NCBI GenBank assembly: GCA_947627115.1
Contig: CANQUQ010000006.1
Span: 1 to 64,000, forward strand
DNA from: an uncultured Acetatifactor sp.
GTDB lineage: Bacteria; Bacillota; Clostridia; Lachnospirales; Lachnospiraceae
DNA length: 64,000 nucleotides
Direction of reading: 5' to 3'
Shown one piece after another: positions 1 to 8,518 of this stretch. The notes below the pieces were generated by a model. It was given only the letters and a program-made list of their open reading frames with translations. It searched no databases and had not been told where the DNA came from. Each line of letters opens with the position of its first letter. Positions within the stretch are counted from its first letter, which is position 1. The translations under genes were made by a program, and so were the position numbers.

Positions 1-420
1 TTATTACATAGATTATCGGCAATAGTGCAGGGAGATTACCTAATTCAGGCAAATAATCAGAAAAATATCGCTTTTAGATGCGGAAGGTCCAAGGCCGGAG
101 AGGCATTTCAAAAGGTGCTGAAAATTTTGGACCGATTATCCATATCATATGATTTGCTTTTTGGGGAGAATGATATAGACATTCGTATTCAGTATTCCGC
201 CAAGGAATATTTGTGTGAAATCATATTGAATGACAAAGCAGAAAAGGCTGTCAGCCATATTCGGCCCGTTAAGGAGAAAATAGAAAGTTGGACATCAAAA
301 GCAGGTAATTACGGTATACTGTATTATTATATCAGAACCGAAAGGCTGGATTTTTATTGCATTGGTAGCGAGAAAATGTCAAGGGCCTGTTTGAGTAATA
401 GCTCCGCACAAAAAAGGTAG
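1..420 (+). CDS. C-terminal part of an unrecognised protein, cut by the window edge
   Basis: The frame is open from the first base to a TAG at 418-420, so this is the 3' end of a gene that begins upstream. A GTG at 25 has no ribosome binding site and is not taken as the start. About 139 residues are visible; they are charged, with no signal peptide, membrane segment or motif I recognise. The composition is more AT-rich than that of the following genes, which hints at accessory DNA. It converges with the esterase gene on the other strand, two bases away. Function unknown. Confidence 0.5.
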   Translation, partial: LLHRLSAIVQGDYLIQANNQKNIAFRCGRSKAGEAFQKVLKILDRLSISYDLLFGENDIDIRIQYSAKEYLCEIILNDKAEKAVSHIRPVKEKIESWTSKAGNYGILYYYIRTERLDFYCIGSEKMSRACLSNSSAQKR

Positions 421-427
421 ATCTACC
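409..427 (-). terminator. weak terminator-like palindrome after the esterase gene
   Basis: The 12-bp palindrome GGTAGATCTACC at 416-427 is followed, in minus-strand sense, by a run of T. The stem is very short and the palindrome overlaps the stop codons of both converging genes, so termination is only a suggestion. Confidence 0.3.
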
Positions 428-1487
428 ACCCCATCAATTCCTTCACCCTTGCGGCAAGTCTGTCTGCCGCTTTCCTATGTGTGACAGCCGTAGGATGCCA
501 GTCGGCGGCATAGCCGTCTTCGGGCAGCTGCTCGTCGAACTTCATGGTCGCAATATTGTGATCCTGCGTCTCCGCGCAATAGGAGCCTGCGGCCCTTTCA
601 ATGACCGGAAACAGTCTGTCGCCCATGATGCCGAGAGTGCAGAGGATCCTTGACCGGGGATTCCGGCTCCGGACCTGTTTCAGAAAATCCACATAGGCGC
701 TCCGGTATTCCTCCTGTCTTTCGGGATCGTCCTGAGTGTAACTGTCGTCATTGGTGCCCAGGTTGATGACCACCAGATCGGGCTGCCGCTTAAAATCCCA
801 CTCCACGTCCTCCGGGATCCTTCCCAGATATTCGCCCTCGGAGAAGGCAAGCTTACCGTAATACTGCGGAAGCGCCTGATCTTCCTTTTTGGGCTGTCCT
901 TCCTCTATGTATCCCGAAATGATCCCATAACCGCTCAGAGATACCATACTGTAATCCGCATCCAGCATAGCGGCGGTCAGATAAGCATAGGACTTGGTCA
1001 CATCTTCGACCCCGGTGGTAAAAGGATGATCGATCACCTCGTCGTCAACGCCGTATCCGCAGGTGATGGAATCTCCGATGAACTCTATGTAATGGGGCTT
1101 TTGCGCTGCAGGCCGGATGCCGCCCTCCGCATCTGCGGAAATGGACTGAATGCCAACGGTGGACATGGCTGCCTCGGAAAGCTTTACGATCTCCACATGG
1201 CAGTCCTGCGCCTTTTCACTCTCCAGGATGACATATTCCTTTCGGGACGCATCGATTCTGTCGTCCACTACGCGGACGCCGTTCAAATACACGGCGATCC
1301 TGCTCAGATTGCTCCTGCAGTCCGGCCTTGTGGCAATACTGTCTCCGAGAATCGTGACAGACGCCCGGCTCCCATGGAAGTCAAAGGCGGCGCCGCTTCC
1401 GGATAAGGTCAGCCATAGCGTATCTTCCACCAGGTATGTCCGCCCTAGAAATTTGACATTTTTCGAGTTCGGAATATATGTGTCCAT
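423..1487 (-). CDS. SGNH/GDSL-type carbohydrate esterase, CE2-like
   Basis: This is a 354-residue hydrolase of the SGNH superfamily, with the two-part layout of family CE2 acetyl-xylan esterases: an N-terminal beta-sandwich of about 130 residues, then the catalytic domain. The nucleophile block GDSITCGYG is near residue 140, the NLGTND block follows, and the Asp-His pair sits in DWHPTAVTH near the C-terminus. A likely reaction is removal of acetyl groups from a sugar polymer; this is inferred from the family. There is no signal peptide, so it probably acts in the cytoplasm on imported sugars. The ATG at 1487 is preferred, although the AGGA lies about 14 bases upstream; a GTG at 1499 is too close to the same AGGA. 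Stands alone on the minus strand. Confidence 0.8.
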   Translation of the reverse strand: MDTYIPNSKNVKFLGRTYLVEDTLWLTLSGSGAAFDFHGSRASVTILGDSIATRPDCRSNLSRIAVYLNGVRVVDDRIDASRKEYVILESEKAQDCHVEIVKLSEAAMSTVGIQSISADAEGGIRPAAQKPHYIEFIGDSITCGYGVDDEVIDHPFTTGVEDVTKSYAYLTAAMLDADYSMVSLSGYGIISGYIEEGQPKKEDQALPQYYGKLAFSEGEYLGRIPEDVEWDFKRQPDLVVINLGTNDDSYTQDDPERQEEYRSAYVDFLKQVRSRNPRSRILCTLGIMGDRLFPVIERAAGSYCAETQDHNIATMKFDEQLPEDGYAADWHPTAVTHRKAADRLAARVKELMGW

Positions 1488-1613
1488 AACAGTTCTCACT
1501 GTCCTTTCTGCTTTTTTGATGAATCCATTCTATCAATTTCATAAAAGGATGACAAGGCCAATTTCACAATTTAAAATAAAAATCCTGACAGTGGGCCATT
1601 GACGGTTTAAGGG

Positions 1614-1642
1614 TTGCGAACCTGCCGCCGGAATGATAAAAT
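1614..1642 (+). promoter_or_regulatory. promoter for the NYN-LOTUS gene
   Basis: TTGCGA (1614-1619), a 17-bp spacer, then TAAAAT (1637-1642). It lies 129 bases before the start codon, so the transcript would carry the 11-bp tandem repeat in its leader. Confidence 0.6.
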
Positions 1643-1680
1643 GAAAGAGAAAGCGGCAGAATAGAAAGAGCAGGGCAACC

Positions 1681-1756
1681 TGCCGGGGACATGCCGCAAC
1701 ATGCCGGATGCATGCCGGGAGTATGCAGGAAATATGCCGGATGTATGCCGGAAAGA
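1681..1756 (+). repeat. seven-copy degenerate 11-bp tandem repeat in the leader of the NYN-LOTUS gene
   Basis: Units beginning TGCCGG or a near variant start at 1681, 1692, 1702, 1713, 1724, 1735 and 1746, so six intervals are 11, 10, 11, 11, 11 and 11 bp. The core is TGCCGGaNNNA. The array lies between the promoter at 1614 and the ribosome binding site at 1759. The spacing is close to one DNA helical turn. It could be a set of binding sites or a structured or unstructured RNA leader. Confidence 0.8.
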
Positions 1757-1770
1757 ACAGGAGTGCTGTC

Positions 1771-2754
1771 ATGGAAGATATCATAGAATCATTACCAAAC
1801 GAGAGAATGCAGTTCGCGGTGCTGATCGACGCGGACAACATCAGTTCCAAGTATGCGGCCACGATCTTTGAGGAGCTGGAAAAGTACGGATTGTCCTCCT
1901 ATCGGCGCATCTACGGCAACTGGTCCAGGGCGAACGGCTGGAATGAGGGAATGCTGTTGGAGTATTCCATTATGCCGGTGCAGCAGTTCTCTTATACCAC
2001 CGGCAAAAATGCCACGGACATGGCCATGGTCATCGACGCGATGGACATTCTGTATAAGAACAGGGTCCAGGGCTTTTGTCTTGTGACCAGCGACAGCGAT
2101 TTTACCCGTCTGGCCATGCGCCTTCGGGAGGAGAATATGTTTGTGCTGGGAATGGGCGAATCCAAGACGCCGGTGGCGCTGACAAGAGCCTGCAACCGGT
2201 TCATTCATCTGAATCTGGTGGACGAGCAGAGCAAGAATGTGGAGGAGGCCGGCGCTCAGGACTCCGAGGAGCAGACAGTAACGCCCATCTCCGAGGTGCG
2301 CAAGGCCGTGCTGGCGCTGATCAGCGAAAACGGCGGCGAGAGGGTGGACCTTTCCAGGATCGGGAACCGTCTGAACGACAAGTTCTCCGATTTTGATGTG
2401 CGGAACTATGGCTATACCAAGCTGAGCACTCTGATCAGCCAGGAGATGCCCGATATGAATATGAGCGTCAAACAGGGCTCCAACCAATATTATGTGGAGC
2501 ACAAGTCCACTCTGACAAAGGAGGAGCTGGAGCGGGAGATATGTGCCATAATCCGTAAGAATGGGGGAATGATAGAGAATCTCTCCATCCTGAACAATGA
2601 ACTCCACAAAAAGTATAAACAGCTGGATTTCAAGCAGTTCGGCTACAGCCGCATTTCCAGCTTCCTGCGCAGTCTGGAATCGGTGGATATACACGAAAAT
2701 CAGGTATCGCTGAAAAACCGGCGAGCAAAGAAGGATAACACGGGAAACGCCTAA
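1771..2754 (+). CDS. NYN-domain RNase-like protein with two LOTUS/OST-HTH domains
   Basis: This 327-residue protein begins with a NYN (PIN-like) nuclease domain, roughly residues 10-150. Acidic residues fit the family: LIDADN near 20, the ATDMAMVIDAMD stretch near 90-100, and TSDSDF near 115. Two winged-helix OST-HTH/LOTUS units follow, at about 170-240 and 255-315; these bind RNA in other proteins. Role inferred: an RNA-processing or RNA-decay enzyme in the cytoplasm. The start is fixed by AGGAG at 1759-1763, seven bases before the ATG; earlier in-frame ATG codons lie inside the tandem repeat and have no binding site. It converges with the malic enzyme operon. The target RNA is unknown. Confidence 0.85.
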   Translation: MEDIIESLPNERMQFAVLIDADNISSKYAATIFEELEKYGLSSYRRIYGNWSRANGWNEGMLLEYSIMPVQQFSYTTGKNATDMAMVIDAMDILYKNRVQGFCLVTSDSDFTRLAMRLREENMFVLGMGESKTPVALTRACNRFIHLNLVDEQSKNVEEAGAQDSEEQTVTPISEVRKAVLALISENGGERVDLSRIGNRLNDKFSDFDVRNYGYTKLSTLISQEMPDMNMSVKQGSNQYYVEHKSTLTKEELEREICAIIRKNGGMIENLSILNNELHKKYKQLDFKQFGYSRISSFLRSLESVDIHENQVSLKNRRAKKDNTGNA

Positions 2755-2759
2755 AGAAA

Positions 2760-2789
2760 GATCGGACAGCTCAGAACAGCTGTCCGATC
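2760..2789 (-). terminator. terminator of the malic enzyme-DUF4364 operon
   Basis: A perfect 12-bp inverted repeat (GATCGGACAGCT, six-base loop, AGCTGTCCGATC) overlaps the last codons of the DUF4364 gene. In minus-strand sense it is followed by the T-rich CTTTCTTT; the plus-strand side lacks a T run. Confidence 0.65.
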
Positions 2790-3286
2790 AAATATTTGTA
2801 GATCTCCTGATTTTTTTTCTGCCAGTTGTCGCATATGGCGGCCGCTACCTCTTCGGTGGGCACGGACATGGTGATATCCACCAGATTGATGCCCCGGTCC
2901 TTGGCTACCAGATGGGCCTCGTATTCTCCGGAGGTGGACTTGTAGTAATCTCCCAGCACAGACACTTCATTTCGCAGAGTGAACTCATTTTCCCGAAAAT
3001 ACGTGTTGATTTCCTGTTTGATTCCCTCATTGATCCTGTTCTGAAAATAATTCAGCGTTTCGCGGCCTTCGTCGGTGATGGACAGATGCGTGCGGTTGCG
3101 TATCGTCTCCGAGGAAACCATCCCCGCATCGGTGAGCTCGTTGATGGCCTGCTGGAGAGTGAGAAAATTGGTGTACTCCCGCTCCAGCACAAAGTCGCTG
3201 ACCTGGGCGGTGGTCATGGGAAACGTCACCCGGTTCAGCATGTACAACACGATCAGCTTGTATAAAGTCAAAGGATCCTGCAGCAT
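2771..3286 (-). CDS. DUF4364 family protein, winged-helix regulator-like
   Basis: This 171-residue protein matches the DUF4364 family seen in many Clostridia. Residues 1-75 look like a winged helix (LQDPLTLYKLIVLYML, then TTAQVSDFVLE and LQQAINELTDAGMV), which suggests DNA binding. The remainder is mixed alpha/beta and may be a sensor or dimer domain. No target has been established that I know of. The ATG at 3286 has GAGGT and AGGAG just upstream; the frame extends further but has no better start. It follows the malic enzyme gene by 47 bases in the same direction, so the two are probably co-transcribed. Confidence 0.75.
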   Translation of the reverse strand: MLQDPLTLYKLIVLYMLNRVTFPMTTAQVSDFVLEREYTNFLTLQQAINELTDAGMVSSETIRNRTHLSITDEGRETLNYFQNRINEGIKQEINTYFRENEFTLRNEVSVLGDYYKSTSGEYEAHLVAKDRGINLVDITMSVPTEEVAAAICDNWQKKNQEIYKYLIGQLF

Positions 3287-3333
3287 ATTACCTCGTCTCC
3301 TGCCGTGTTCACGGCACATTTTCTTATGAAGAG

Positions 3334-4485
3334 TCAGTGGATGTGCGACTTTACTGCCTCTGCCACCAGCTCCGCCACTTTCGGGTCGAAGGCTTCCGGC
3401 ATGATGTTCTCTTCATTCAGCTCGCTCTCCGGGACCAGGCCGGCGATGGCCTCGGCGGCGGCCAGCTTCATCTCCTCGGTGATCTGCGGCGCGCGGCCCT
3501 CTAAAGCGCCCTTAAAGATGCCGGGGAATGCCACGACATTGTTGACCTGATTGGGGAAGTCGCTGCGGCCCGTGCCGACGATCCTTGCGCCCGCTGCCTT
3601 TGCATCATCGGGCATGATTTCGGGAACGGGATTGGCCATGGCAAGAATGACAGCGTCCCTGTTCATGGAAGCTACCATTTCCTTTGTCACGGTATTGGGG
3701 GCGGAGACTCCTATGAAGATGTCCGCGCCCTTCATGGCGTCGGCCAGTGTCCCGGTGAGATTGTCGGGATTGGTGACCTCCGTCATCTTCTGCTGCATCC
3801 AGTTCAGGCCCTCCGTGGATCTGGACAGGATCCCCTTTCTGGAGCACATGGTGATGTGGGTAAATCCGTATGTCATAAGGAGCTTTGCAATGGCTACGCC
3901 GGCGCTGCCCGCACCGTTTATCACCACCTTGCAGTCCTCTTTTTTCTTGCCGGTCACCTTCAGGCTGTTGATGATGGCGGCCAGTACCACGATGGCAGTG
4001 CCGTGTTGGTCGTCGTGGAAGACGGGAATGTCCAGAGTGGCCTTCAGTCTTTCTTCTATTTCAAAGCAGCGGGGAGCGCTGATGTCTTCCAGATTGATGC
4101 CGCCGAAGCCGGGGGCCAGCCAGGTGACAGCCTTAATGATCTCCTCGGTGTCCTGGGTGTCCAGACAGATGGGCACTGCGTTGACGCCGCCGAACTCCTT
4201 GAACAGCACGGCCTTGCCCTCCATAACGGGCATTGCGGCGTGAGGACCGATATTTCCGAGTCCCAGCACGGCGCTCCCGTCCGAGACCACCGCGATGGTG
4301 TTGGCCTTCATGGTATATTTGTAGGCGGCCTCCCGGTCCTTTGCAATTACATTGCAGGGCTCGGCCACGCCGGGGGTATAGGCGATGGACAGATCCTCCC
4401 TGGACTTTACGGGACTCTTGGCCACCGTCTCCAGCTTTCCGTTCCATTTTTCGTGCATTTCAAGGGCTTTTTCATAGGTTGTCAT
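3334..4485 (-). CDS. NAD(P)-dependent malic enzyme (malate to pyruvate)
   Basis: The 383-residue protein is a short-form bacterial malic enzyme, which oxidatively decarboxylates malate to pyruvate with NAD or NADP. Landmarks are AYTPGVAEPC near residue 35, FHDDQHGTA (metal and substrate site), and the dinucleotide fold INGAGSAGVAIAKLL. The family's usual short form is about 390 residues, so it is full length and lacks the phosphotransacetylase-like tail of larger enzymes. The ATG at 4485 follows AGAGG by seven bases; a longer frame to 4578 has no such site. Cytoplasmic; it links the C4-acid pool to pyruvate. First gene of an operon with the DUF4364 gene. Confidence 0.93.
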   Translation of the reverse strand: MTTYEKALEMHEKWNGKLETVAKSPVKSREDLSIAYTPGVAEPCNVIAKDREAAYKYTMKANTIAVVSDGSAVLGLGNIGPHAAMPVMEGKAVLFKEFGGVNAVPICLDTQDTEEIIKAVTWLAPGFGGINLEDISAPRCFEIEERLKATLDIPVFHDDQHGTAIVVLAAIINSLKVTGKKKEDCKVVINGAGSAGVAIAKLLMTYGFTHITMCSRKGILSRSTEGLNWMQQKMTEVTNPDNLTGTLADAMKGADIFIGVSAPNTVTKEMVASMNRDAVILAMANPVPEIMPDDAKAAGARIVGTGRSDFPNQVNNVVAFPGIFKGALEGRAPQITEEMKLAAAEAIAGLVPESELNEENIMPEAFDPKVAELVAEAVKSHIH

Positions 4486-4525
4486 GACGTTACCTCTCTT
4501 TATTTTGTTCTGCAATTCTCTAATT

Positions 4526-4554
4526 AATATATAATACTTTGCATATGCCCGCAA
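4526..4554 (-). promoter_or_regulatory. promoter of the malic enzyme operon
   Basis: On the minus strand: TTGCGG (4554-4549), a 17-bp spacer, then TATATT (4531-4526), 41 bases before the start codon. Confidence 0.6.
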
Positions 4555-4624
4555 GAGTTTTTTGGCATTGCGTCCCATCCGGGCGGGCCTGTCACATTTT
4601 TATTGTAAAAAGAAAATTTGGGAC

Positions 4625-4653
4625 TTCCTATTTTTGCAATCTTGTATTATAAT
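4625..4653 (+). promoter_or_regulatory. promoter of rho
   Basis: A consensus TATAAT lies at 4648-4653. The element 17 bp upstream (TTCCTA) is a poor -35. The transcript would have a leader of about 110 bases before the rho start, long enough for autoregulation, but no known leader motif is visible. Confidence 0.5.
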
Positions 4654-4769
4654 GCATACAAAGGCGTAAAGTCTGTTAAAGTTCAGAAAGCACATCAGAG
4701 ACAAGTCATGCTGTAATTCCCGTTTCGGTTTTGCGTTTCACTAATCTGCTTTCAAATCAGGAGGAATGT

Positions 4770-6143
4770 ATGAGAGAAAAGTATGAATCATTGGCACTTG
4801 CACAGTTAAAGGAACTGGCAAAGGTACGTGGGCTGAAAGGTACGTCTACGATGAAAAAGGCCGAGCTTGTGGAAGCGATGCTCGCCGAGGACGAGCGGCT
4901 GAAAAAGCTGGAACAGGAGAATGCGGCAAAGAATCAGACCGCCGCTCCCGCAGCGCCTGCGCCCCGGCCACGGTTCACGGAGGTGTACGACGAAAAGACA
5001 TACCCCAAGGAGCTGGACAGCGGCGAGGAAGCAAGCGGTATTCTGGAGGTCATGCCGGACGGCTACGGTTTTATCCGCTGTGAGAACTATCTCCCCGGAG
5101 AGAATGATGTCTACGTGGCTCCCAGCCAGATCCGCCGCTTCGGCTTAAAGACAGGGGACATTTTGCGGGGCAATAAGCGGGTAAAGACCCAGCAGGAAAA
5201 GTTCAGCGCCCTGCTGTTCATCCGAACGATCAACGGCTATACTACGGAGGAGGCTTCCAGGCGGTACACCTTTGAGGATATGACGCCCATCTTCCCCAAC
5301 GAGAGAATCCGGCTGGAGATCCCCGGCTGCAGCATTGCCATGCGCGCCATGGATCTTGTGAGCCCCGTAGGGAAGGGACAGCGCGGAATGATCGTATCCC
5401 CGCCCAAGGCAGGAAAGACCACGCTGTTAAAGGAGGTGGCAAAATCCATCCTGCGCACCAATCCCGAAATGCACATGCTGATCCTTCTCATCGACGAGCG
5501 TCCGGAGGAGGTGACGGATATCAAGGAGGCCATCAACGGCCATAACGTGGAAGTGATCCACTCCACCTTTGACGAGCTGCCCGAACACCACAAGAGGGTA
5601 TCGGAGATGGCGATCGAACGGGCAAAACGTCTGGTGGAACACAGGAAGGATGTGGTGATCCTGCTGGACAGCATCACCCGTCTCGCCAGAGCCTATAACC
5701 TTGTGGTTCCCCCCAGCGGCCGCACCCTGTCGGGCGGTCTTGACCCTGCGGCGCTGCATATGCCCAAGCGGTTCTTCGGCGCTGCCAGAAATATGCGCGA
5801 GGGAGGCAGTCTGACGATTCTTGCCACAGCGTTAGTGGATACCGGAAGCAAGATGGACGATGTGGTGTACGAGGAATTCAAGGGCACCGGAAACATGGAG
5901 ATGATCCTTGACCGCAAGCTGTCCGAAAAGCGGATCTTCCCTGCCATAGACCTTGCAAAGTCAGGTACCAGACGGGAGGATCTGCTGCTGGACGGGGATG
6001 AGCTGGAGGCCATCAACATTATGCGCAGAGCCCTGAACGGCCTGAAGCCGGACGAAGCCACGGACCGTATTTTGGACATGTTCGCCCGCACCAGGAACAA
6101 CAGTGAATTTGTCCAGATGGTGAAAAAGAATAAATTTGTTTAA
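4770..6143 (+). CDS. rho: transcription termination factor Rho
   Basis: Rho is the hexameric RNA helicase that ends transcription at Rho-dependent sites. The 457-residue protein shows a SAP-like Rho_N domain (1-45), a short Ala/Pro linker (about 55-68), a cold-shock type RNA-binding domain (about 85-145, including DGYGFIR) and the ATPase core with P-loop SPPKAGKTTL near 210-219, DERPEEVTD, and LLDSITRLARAYN. The linker is shorter than the long insertions of some Gram-positives. Start chosen at ATG 4770, which follows AGGAGG by five bases. It is followed by rpmE, a common order in Clostridia. Confidence 0.97.
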   Translation: MREKYESLALAQLKELAKVRGLKGTSTMKKAELVEAMLAEDERLKKLEQENAAKNQTAAPAAPAPRPRFTEVYDEKTYPKELDSGEEASGILEVMPDGYGFIRCENYLPGENDVYVAPSQIRRFGLKTGDILRGNKRVKTQQEKFSALLFIRTINGYTTEEASRRYTFEDMTPIFPNERIRLEIPGCSIAMRAMDLVSPVGKGQRGMIVSPPKAGKTTLLKEVAKSILRTNPEMHMLILLIDERPEEVTDIKEAINGHNVEVIHSTFDELPEHHKRVSEMAIERAKRLVEHRKDVVILLDSITRLARAYNLVVPPSGRTLSGGLDPAALHMPKRFFGAARNMREGGSLTILATALVDTGSKMDDVVYEEFKGTGNMEMILDRKLSEKRIFPAIDLAKSGTRREDLLLDGDELEAINIMRRALNGLKPDEATDRILDMFARTRNNSEFVQMVKKNKFV

Positions 6144-6151
6144 AATAAGTC

Positions 6152-6180
6152 TTGCCAGCGTACGAACCGTGTGATACAAT
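6152..6180 (+). promoter_or_regulatory. promoter of rpmE
   Basis: TTGCCA (6152-6157), a 17-bp spacer and TACAAT (6175-6180) with a TGA extended -10 element. It gives rpmE its own strong transcription directly after rho. Confidence 0.7.
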
Positions 6181-6258
6181 AATAAAGCTGTTTGTGGGTC
6201 CATAGACAGTGCGGCTGAAAACAAAGATGATATACGATCATATAGAGAGGTGAAAGAG

Positions 6259-6459
6259 ATGAAAGAAGGAATCCATCCCCAGTACTACCAGGCGACCGTA
6301 ACCTGCAACTGCGGCAACACTTTCGTGACCGGTTCAACAAAGCCGGAGATTCACGTGGAAGTCTGCTCCAAATGCCATTCATTCTACACCGGCCAGCAGA
6401 AGGTAGCGAGAGCCGATGGGCGTATTGAGAAGTTCAACAAGAAATACGGCGTTCAGTAA
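6259..6459 (+). CDS. rpmE: 50S ribosomal protein L31, zinc-binding form
   Basis: The 66-residue protein is L31 of the large ribosomal subunit. It carries the zinc-binding pattern of the C+ type: CNC near residue 16-18 and CSKC near 37-40. Start at ATG 6259, eight bases after GAGAGG; a GTG at 6250 overlaps that site and is rejected. It has its own promoter and is followed by a terminator, so it is probably expressed mainly as a single gene. Confidence 0.96.
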   Translation: MKEGIHPQYYQATVTCNCGNTFVTGSTKPEIHVEVCSKCHSFYTGQQKVARADGRIEKFNKKYGVQ

Positions 6460-6467
6460 GAATGCGG

Positions 6468-6503
6468 AAAGGGTGGGTGTGAGGCTCACCCTTTTGTTTT
6501 TTT
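6468..6503 (+). terminator. terminator after rpmE
   Basis: AAAGGGTG (6468-6475) pairs with CACCCTTT (6487-6494), followed by TG and a run of seven T. The run ends immediately before the ribosome binding site of the next gene, so read-through would be needed to express it from the rpmE promoter. Confidence 0.75.
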
Positions 6504-6514
6504 AAGGAGTGTCT

Positions 6515-7594
6515 ATGGGGAAGAAAAAATGCAGCCGTTATTCCGGCATTGGCGGTCAGGCAGTGCTGGAGGGCGTCATGATGAAGAATCAGGAAAAGTA
6601 TGCGGTGGCCGTGAGAAAGCCGAACGGCGAGATTCAGGTGGAGCTGGAGAACTGTCAGGGGGTCCTGCACGGCAGTAAGATAAAGCAAATTCCCTTCATC
6701 CGTGGAATTTTTAACTTTATCGACTCCATGGTGCTGGGCATAAAAAGTCTTAACTATTCTGCGGCGGTCTGCGATGAGGATGATGAGGACGGCAATGTCC
6801 GGGAGGGCGGCGACAAATTCGCCACGGTCCTTGTGACTCTGGTCTCCGTTCTGCTGGCCGTGGGTATCTTTGTGGTGCTCCCGTACTTTCTGGCATCTCT
6901 GTTGGAAGGCTTCGTGAGGAACGCCTCTCTGACTGCCATCATTGAAGGCGTGATCCGGATCGCGATTTTTGTGCTCTACGTATGGGGAATCAGCCTCATG
7001 AGCGATATAAAAAGGCTGTACTGTTATCACGGCGCCGAGCACAAATGCATCAACTGCATTGAGAAGGGCAGACCGCTGACAGTTCGCAATGTAATGCGCA
7101 GCTCCAGACTTCACAAGCGCTGCGGTACGAGCTTTATCTTTTTCGTACTGTTCGTGAGCATCATTCTGTTCTTCTTTATCCGGGTGGACAGCGTGCTGCA
7201 GAGAGTGATACTGCGAGTGCTGCTGATGCCGGTGGTGGCAGGTATCTCCTACGAGATCATACGTCTGGCCGGACGGAGCGACAATATTCTGGTGCGTGTG
7301 ATCTCAGCGCCCGGCATGTGGATCCAGCGAATGACTACAAGGGAGCCTGACCGCGATATGATCGAAGTGGCTATTGCGGCCGTGGAGGCGGTATTTGACT
7401 GGAGAAAGTACCTGTTCGATCAGTTCGGCTACGAGGTGGATGACAGTTGGATGGACGACTACGAAGCCCCGGAGGAAGACGAGATGTATGAGGGGGATGA
7501 GGAACCGGTGGACGAGGAGCCGGTGGACGAGGAGCAGGGGGAGCCTGTGGAAGAGGGAGAACCTGCGGAAGACGGAATGCCGGAGGAAGTATGA
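6515..7594 (+). CDS. yqhQ: DUF1385 membrane protein, YqhQ family
   Basis: This 359-residue protein is a YqhQ/DUF1385 family member, recognised from the N-terminal GIGGQAVLEGVMMK and the central YHGAEHKCINCIE. Several membrane segments lie between residues 100 and 250. The family has no firmly assigned reaction. The last 45 residues are extremely acidic, and a 15-bp DNA repeat at 7502-7531 encodes two copies of EPVDE. Start at ATG 6515, five bases after AAGGAG. It overlaps prmC by four bases (ATGA), so the two are translationally coupled, as is usual for this family in Clostridia. Confidence 0.9.
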   Translation: MGKKKCSRYSGIGGQAVLEGVMMKNQEKYAVAVRKPNGEIQVELENCQGVLHGSKIKQIPFIRGIFNFIDSMVLGIKSLNYSAAVCDEDDEDGNVREGGDKFATVLVTLVSVLLAVGIFVVLPYFLASLLEGFVRNASLTAIIEGVIRIAIFVLYVWGISLMSDIKRLYCYHGAEHKCINCIEKGRPLTVRNVMRSSRLHKRCGTSFIFFVLFVSIILFFFIRVDSVLQRVILRVLLMPVVAGISYEIIRLAGRSDNILVRVISAPGMWIQRMTTREPDRDMIEVAIAAVEAVFDWRKYLFDQFGYEVDDSWMDDYEAPEEDEMYEGDEEPVDEEPVDEEQGEPVEEGEPAEDGMPEEV

Positions 7595-8463
7595 CTTACG
7601 GTGAGGTTTACAGCGCAGGAAAAGAAACGCTGGCCAAGGCCGGCATAGAGGAGGCTGCCCAGGATGCCCGGCTGCTGTTGGAGTACGTGTGCGGCACGGA
7701 CAGGAGCTATCTTCTGGCTCACGGGGACGAGCCTGTGGAGGAAGAAAAGCGGCTTGCTTATCTTCGCCTCACGGACCGGCGGGCGTTGAGGATTCCGCTG
7801 CAGCAGCTGACCGGCACACAGTCCTTTATGGGGCTGGAATTTCATATAAACGAGCATGTGCTGATTCCGAGACAGGACACGGAGATTCTGGTGGAGGAGG
7901 CGTTAAAGCATCTTCACGACGGTATGAGGGTCCTGGATATGTGTACGGGCTCCGGATGTATCCTGATCAGCCTTCTGCGGTATACGAACGGCTGCCAGGG
8001 ACTGGGGACGGATATCTCCCCGGAGGCGCTGAAGGTGGCCCAGGAGAATGCGGTAAGACTGCTTTCGGAAGGCCGGGGCTGTGAGGACGGGCCTGAGCCG
8101 GGCCGGGCATGCTTTCTGCAGAGTGACCTGTTCGGGAATGTGAAGGGAATATTTGATATGATCGTCTCCAATCCGCCCTATATTCCCAGTGCTGTCATCG
8201 ACACGCTGATGCCGGAGGTGCGGGATCATGAGCCCAGGATCGCCCTGGACGGCGGCGACGGCCTCCTTTTCTACAGGAGGATCACGGAGGAGTGCGGAAC
8301 GCACCTGGCCGGGGGCGGTATGCTGTTCTTCGAGATCGGGTACGACCAGGGCGAGGCGGTCAGAAGCCTTATGGAGCAGGCGGGTTTTATTGACGTTCAT
8401 GTGGTGGACGATTACGCGGGGCTCAACAGAGTGGTATACGGCACTCTGAGCCTGGGCGTATAA
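7591..8463 (+). CDS. prmC: peptide chain release factor N5-glutamine methyltransferase PrmC
   Basis: PrmC methylates the glutamine of the GGQ motif in release factors, using S-adenosylmethionine. The 290-residue protein has an N-terminal helical domain and a class I methyltransferase domain with DMCTGSGCI (116-124) and the diagnostic NPPY (194-197). It overlaps yqhQ by four bases and precedes its substrate gene prfA by 55 bases, which supports the assignment. Cytoplasmic. Full length for the family. Confidence 0.96.
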   Translation: MTYGEVYSAGKETLAKAGIEEAAQDARLLLEYVCGTDRSYLLAHGDEPVEEEKRLAYLRLTDRRALRIPLQQLTGTQSFMGLEFHINEHVLIPRQDTEILVEEALKHLHDGMRVLDMCTGSGCILISLLRYTNGCQGLGTDISPEALKVAQENAVRLLSEGRGCEDGPEPGRACFLQSDLFGNVKGIFDMIVSNPPYIPSAVIDTLMPEVRDHEPRIALDGGDGLLFYRRITEECGTHLAGGGMLFFEIGYDQGEAVRSLMEQAGFIDVHVVDDYAGLNRVVYGTLSLGV

Positions 8464-8518
8464 GGCGGAGGGAGGATCTGCCTCTGCGGGGCCGCATGGC
8501 GGCGGAATGTGAGGAAAT

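Noticed and set aside
1327..1350. A second GDSI motif in the esterase as the active site
   Set aside because: It lies in the N-terminal beta-sandwich; the motif near residue 140 is the one followed by the other SGNH blocks.
1681..1756. A CRISPR-like array
   Set aside because: Units are 11 bp with no spacers and no cas genes nearby; it is a short tandem repeat.
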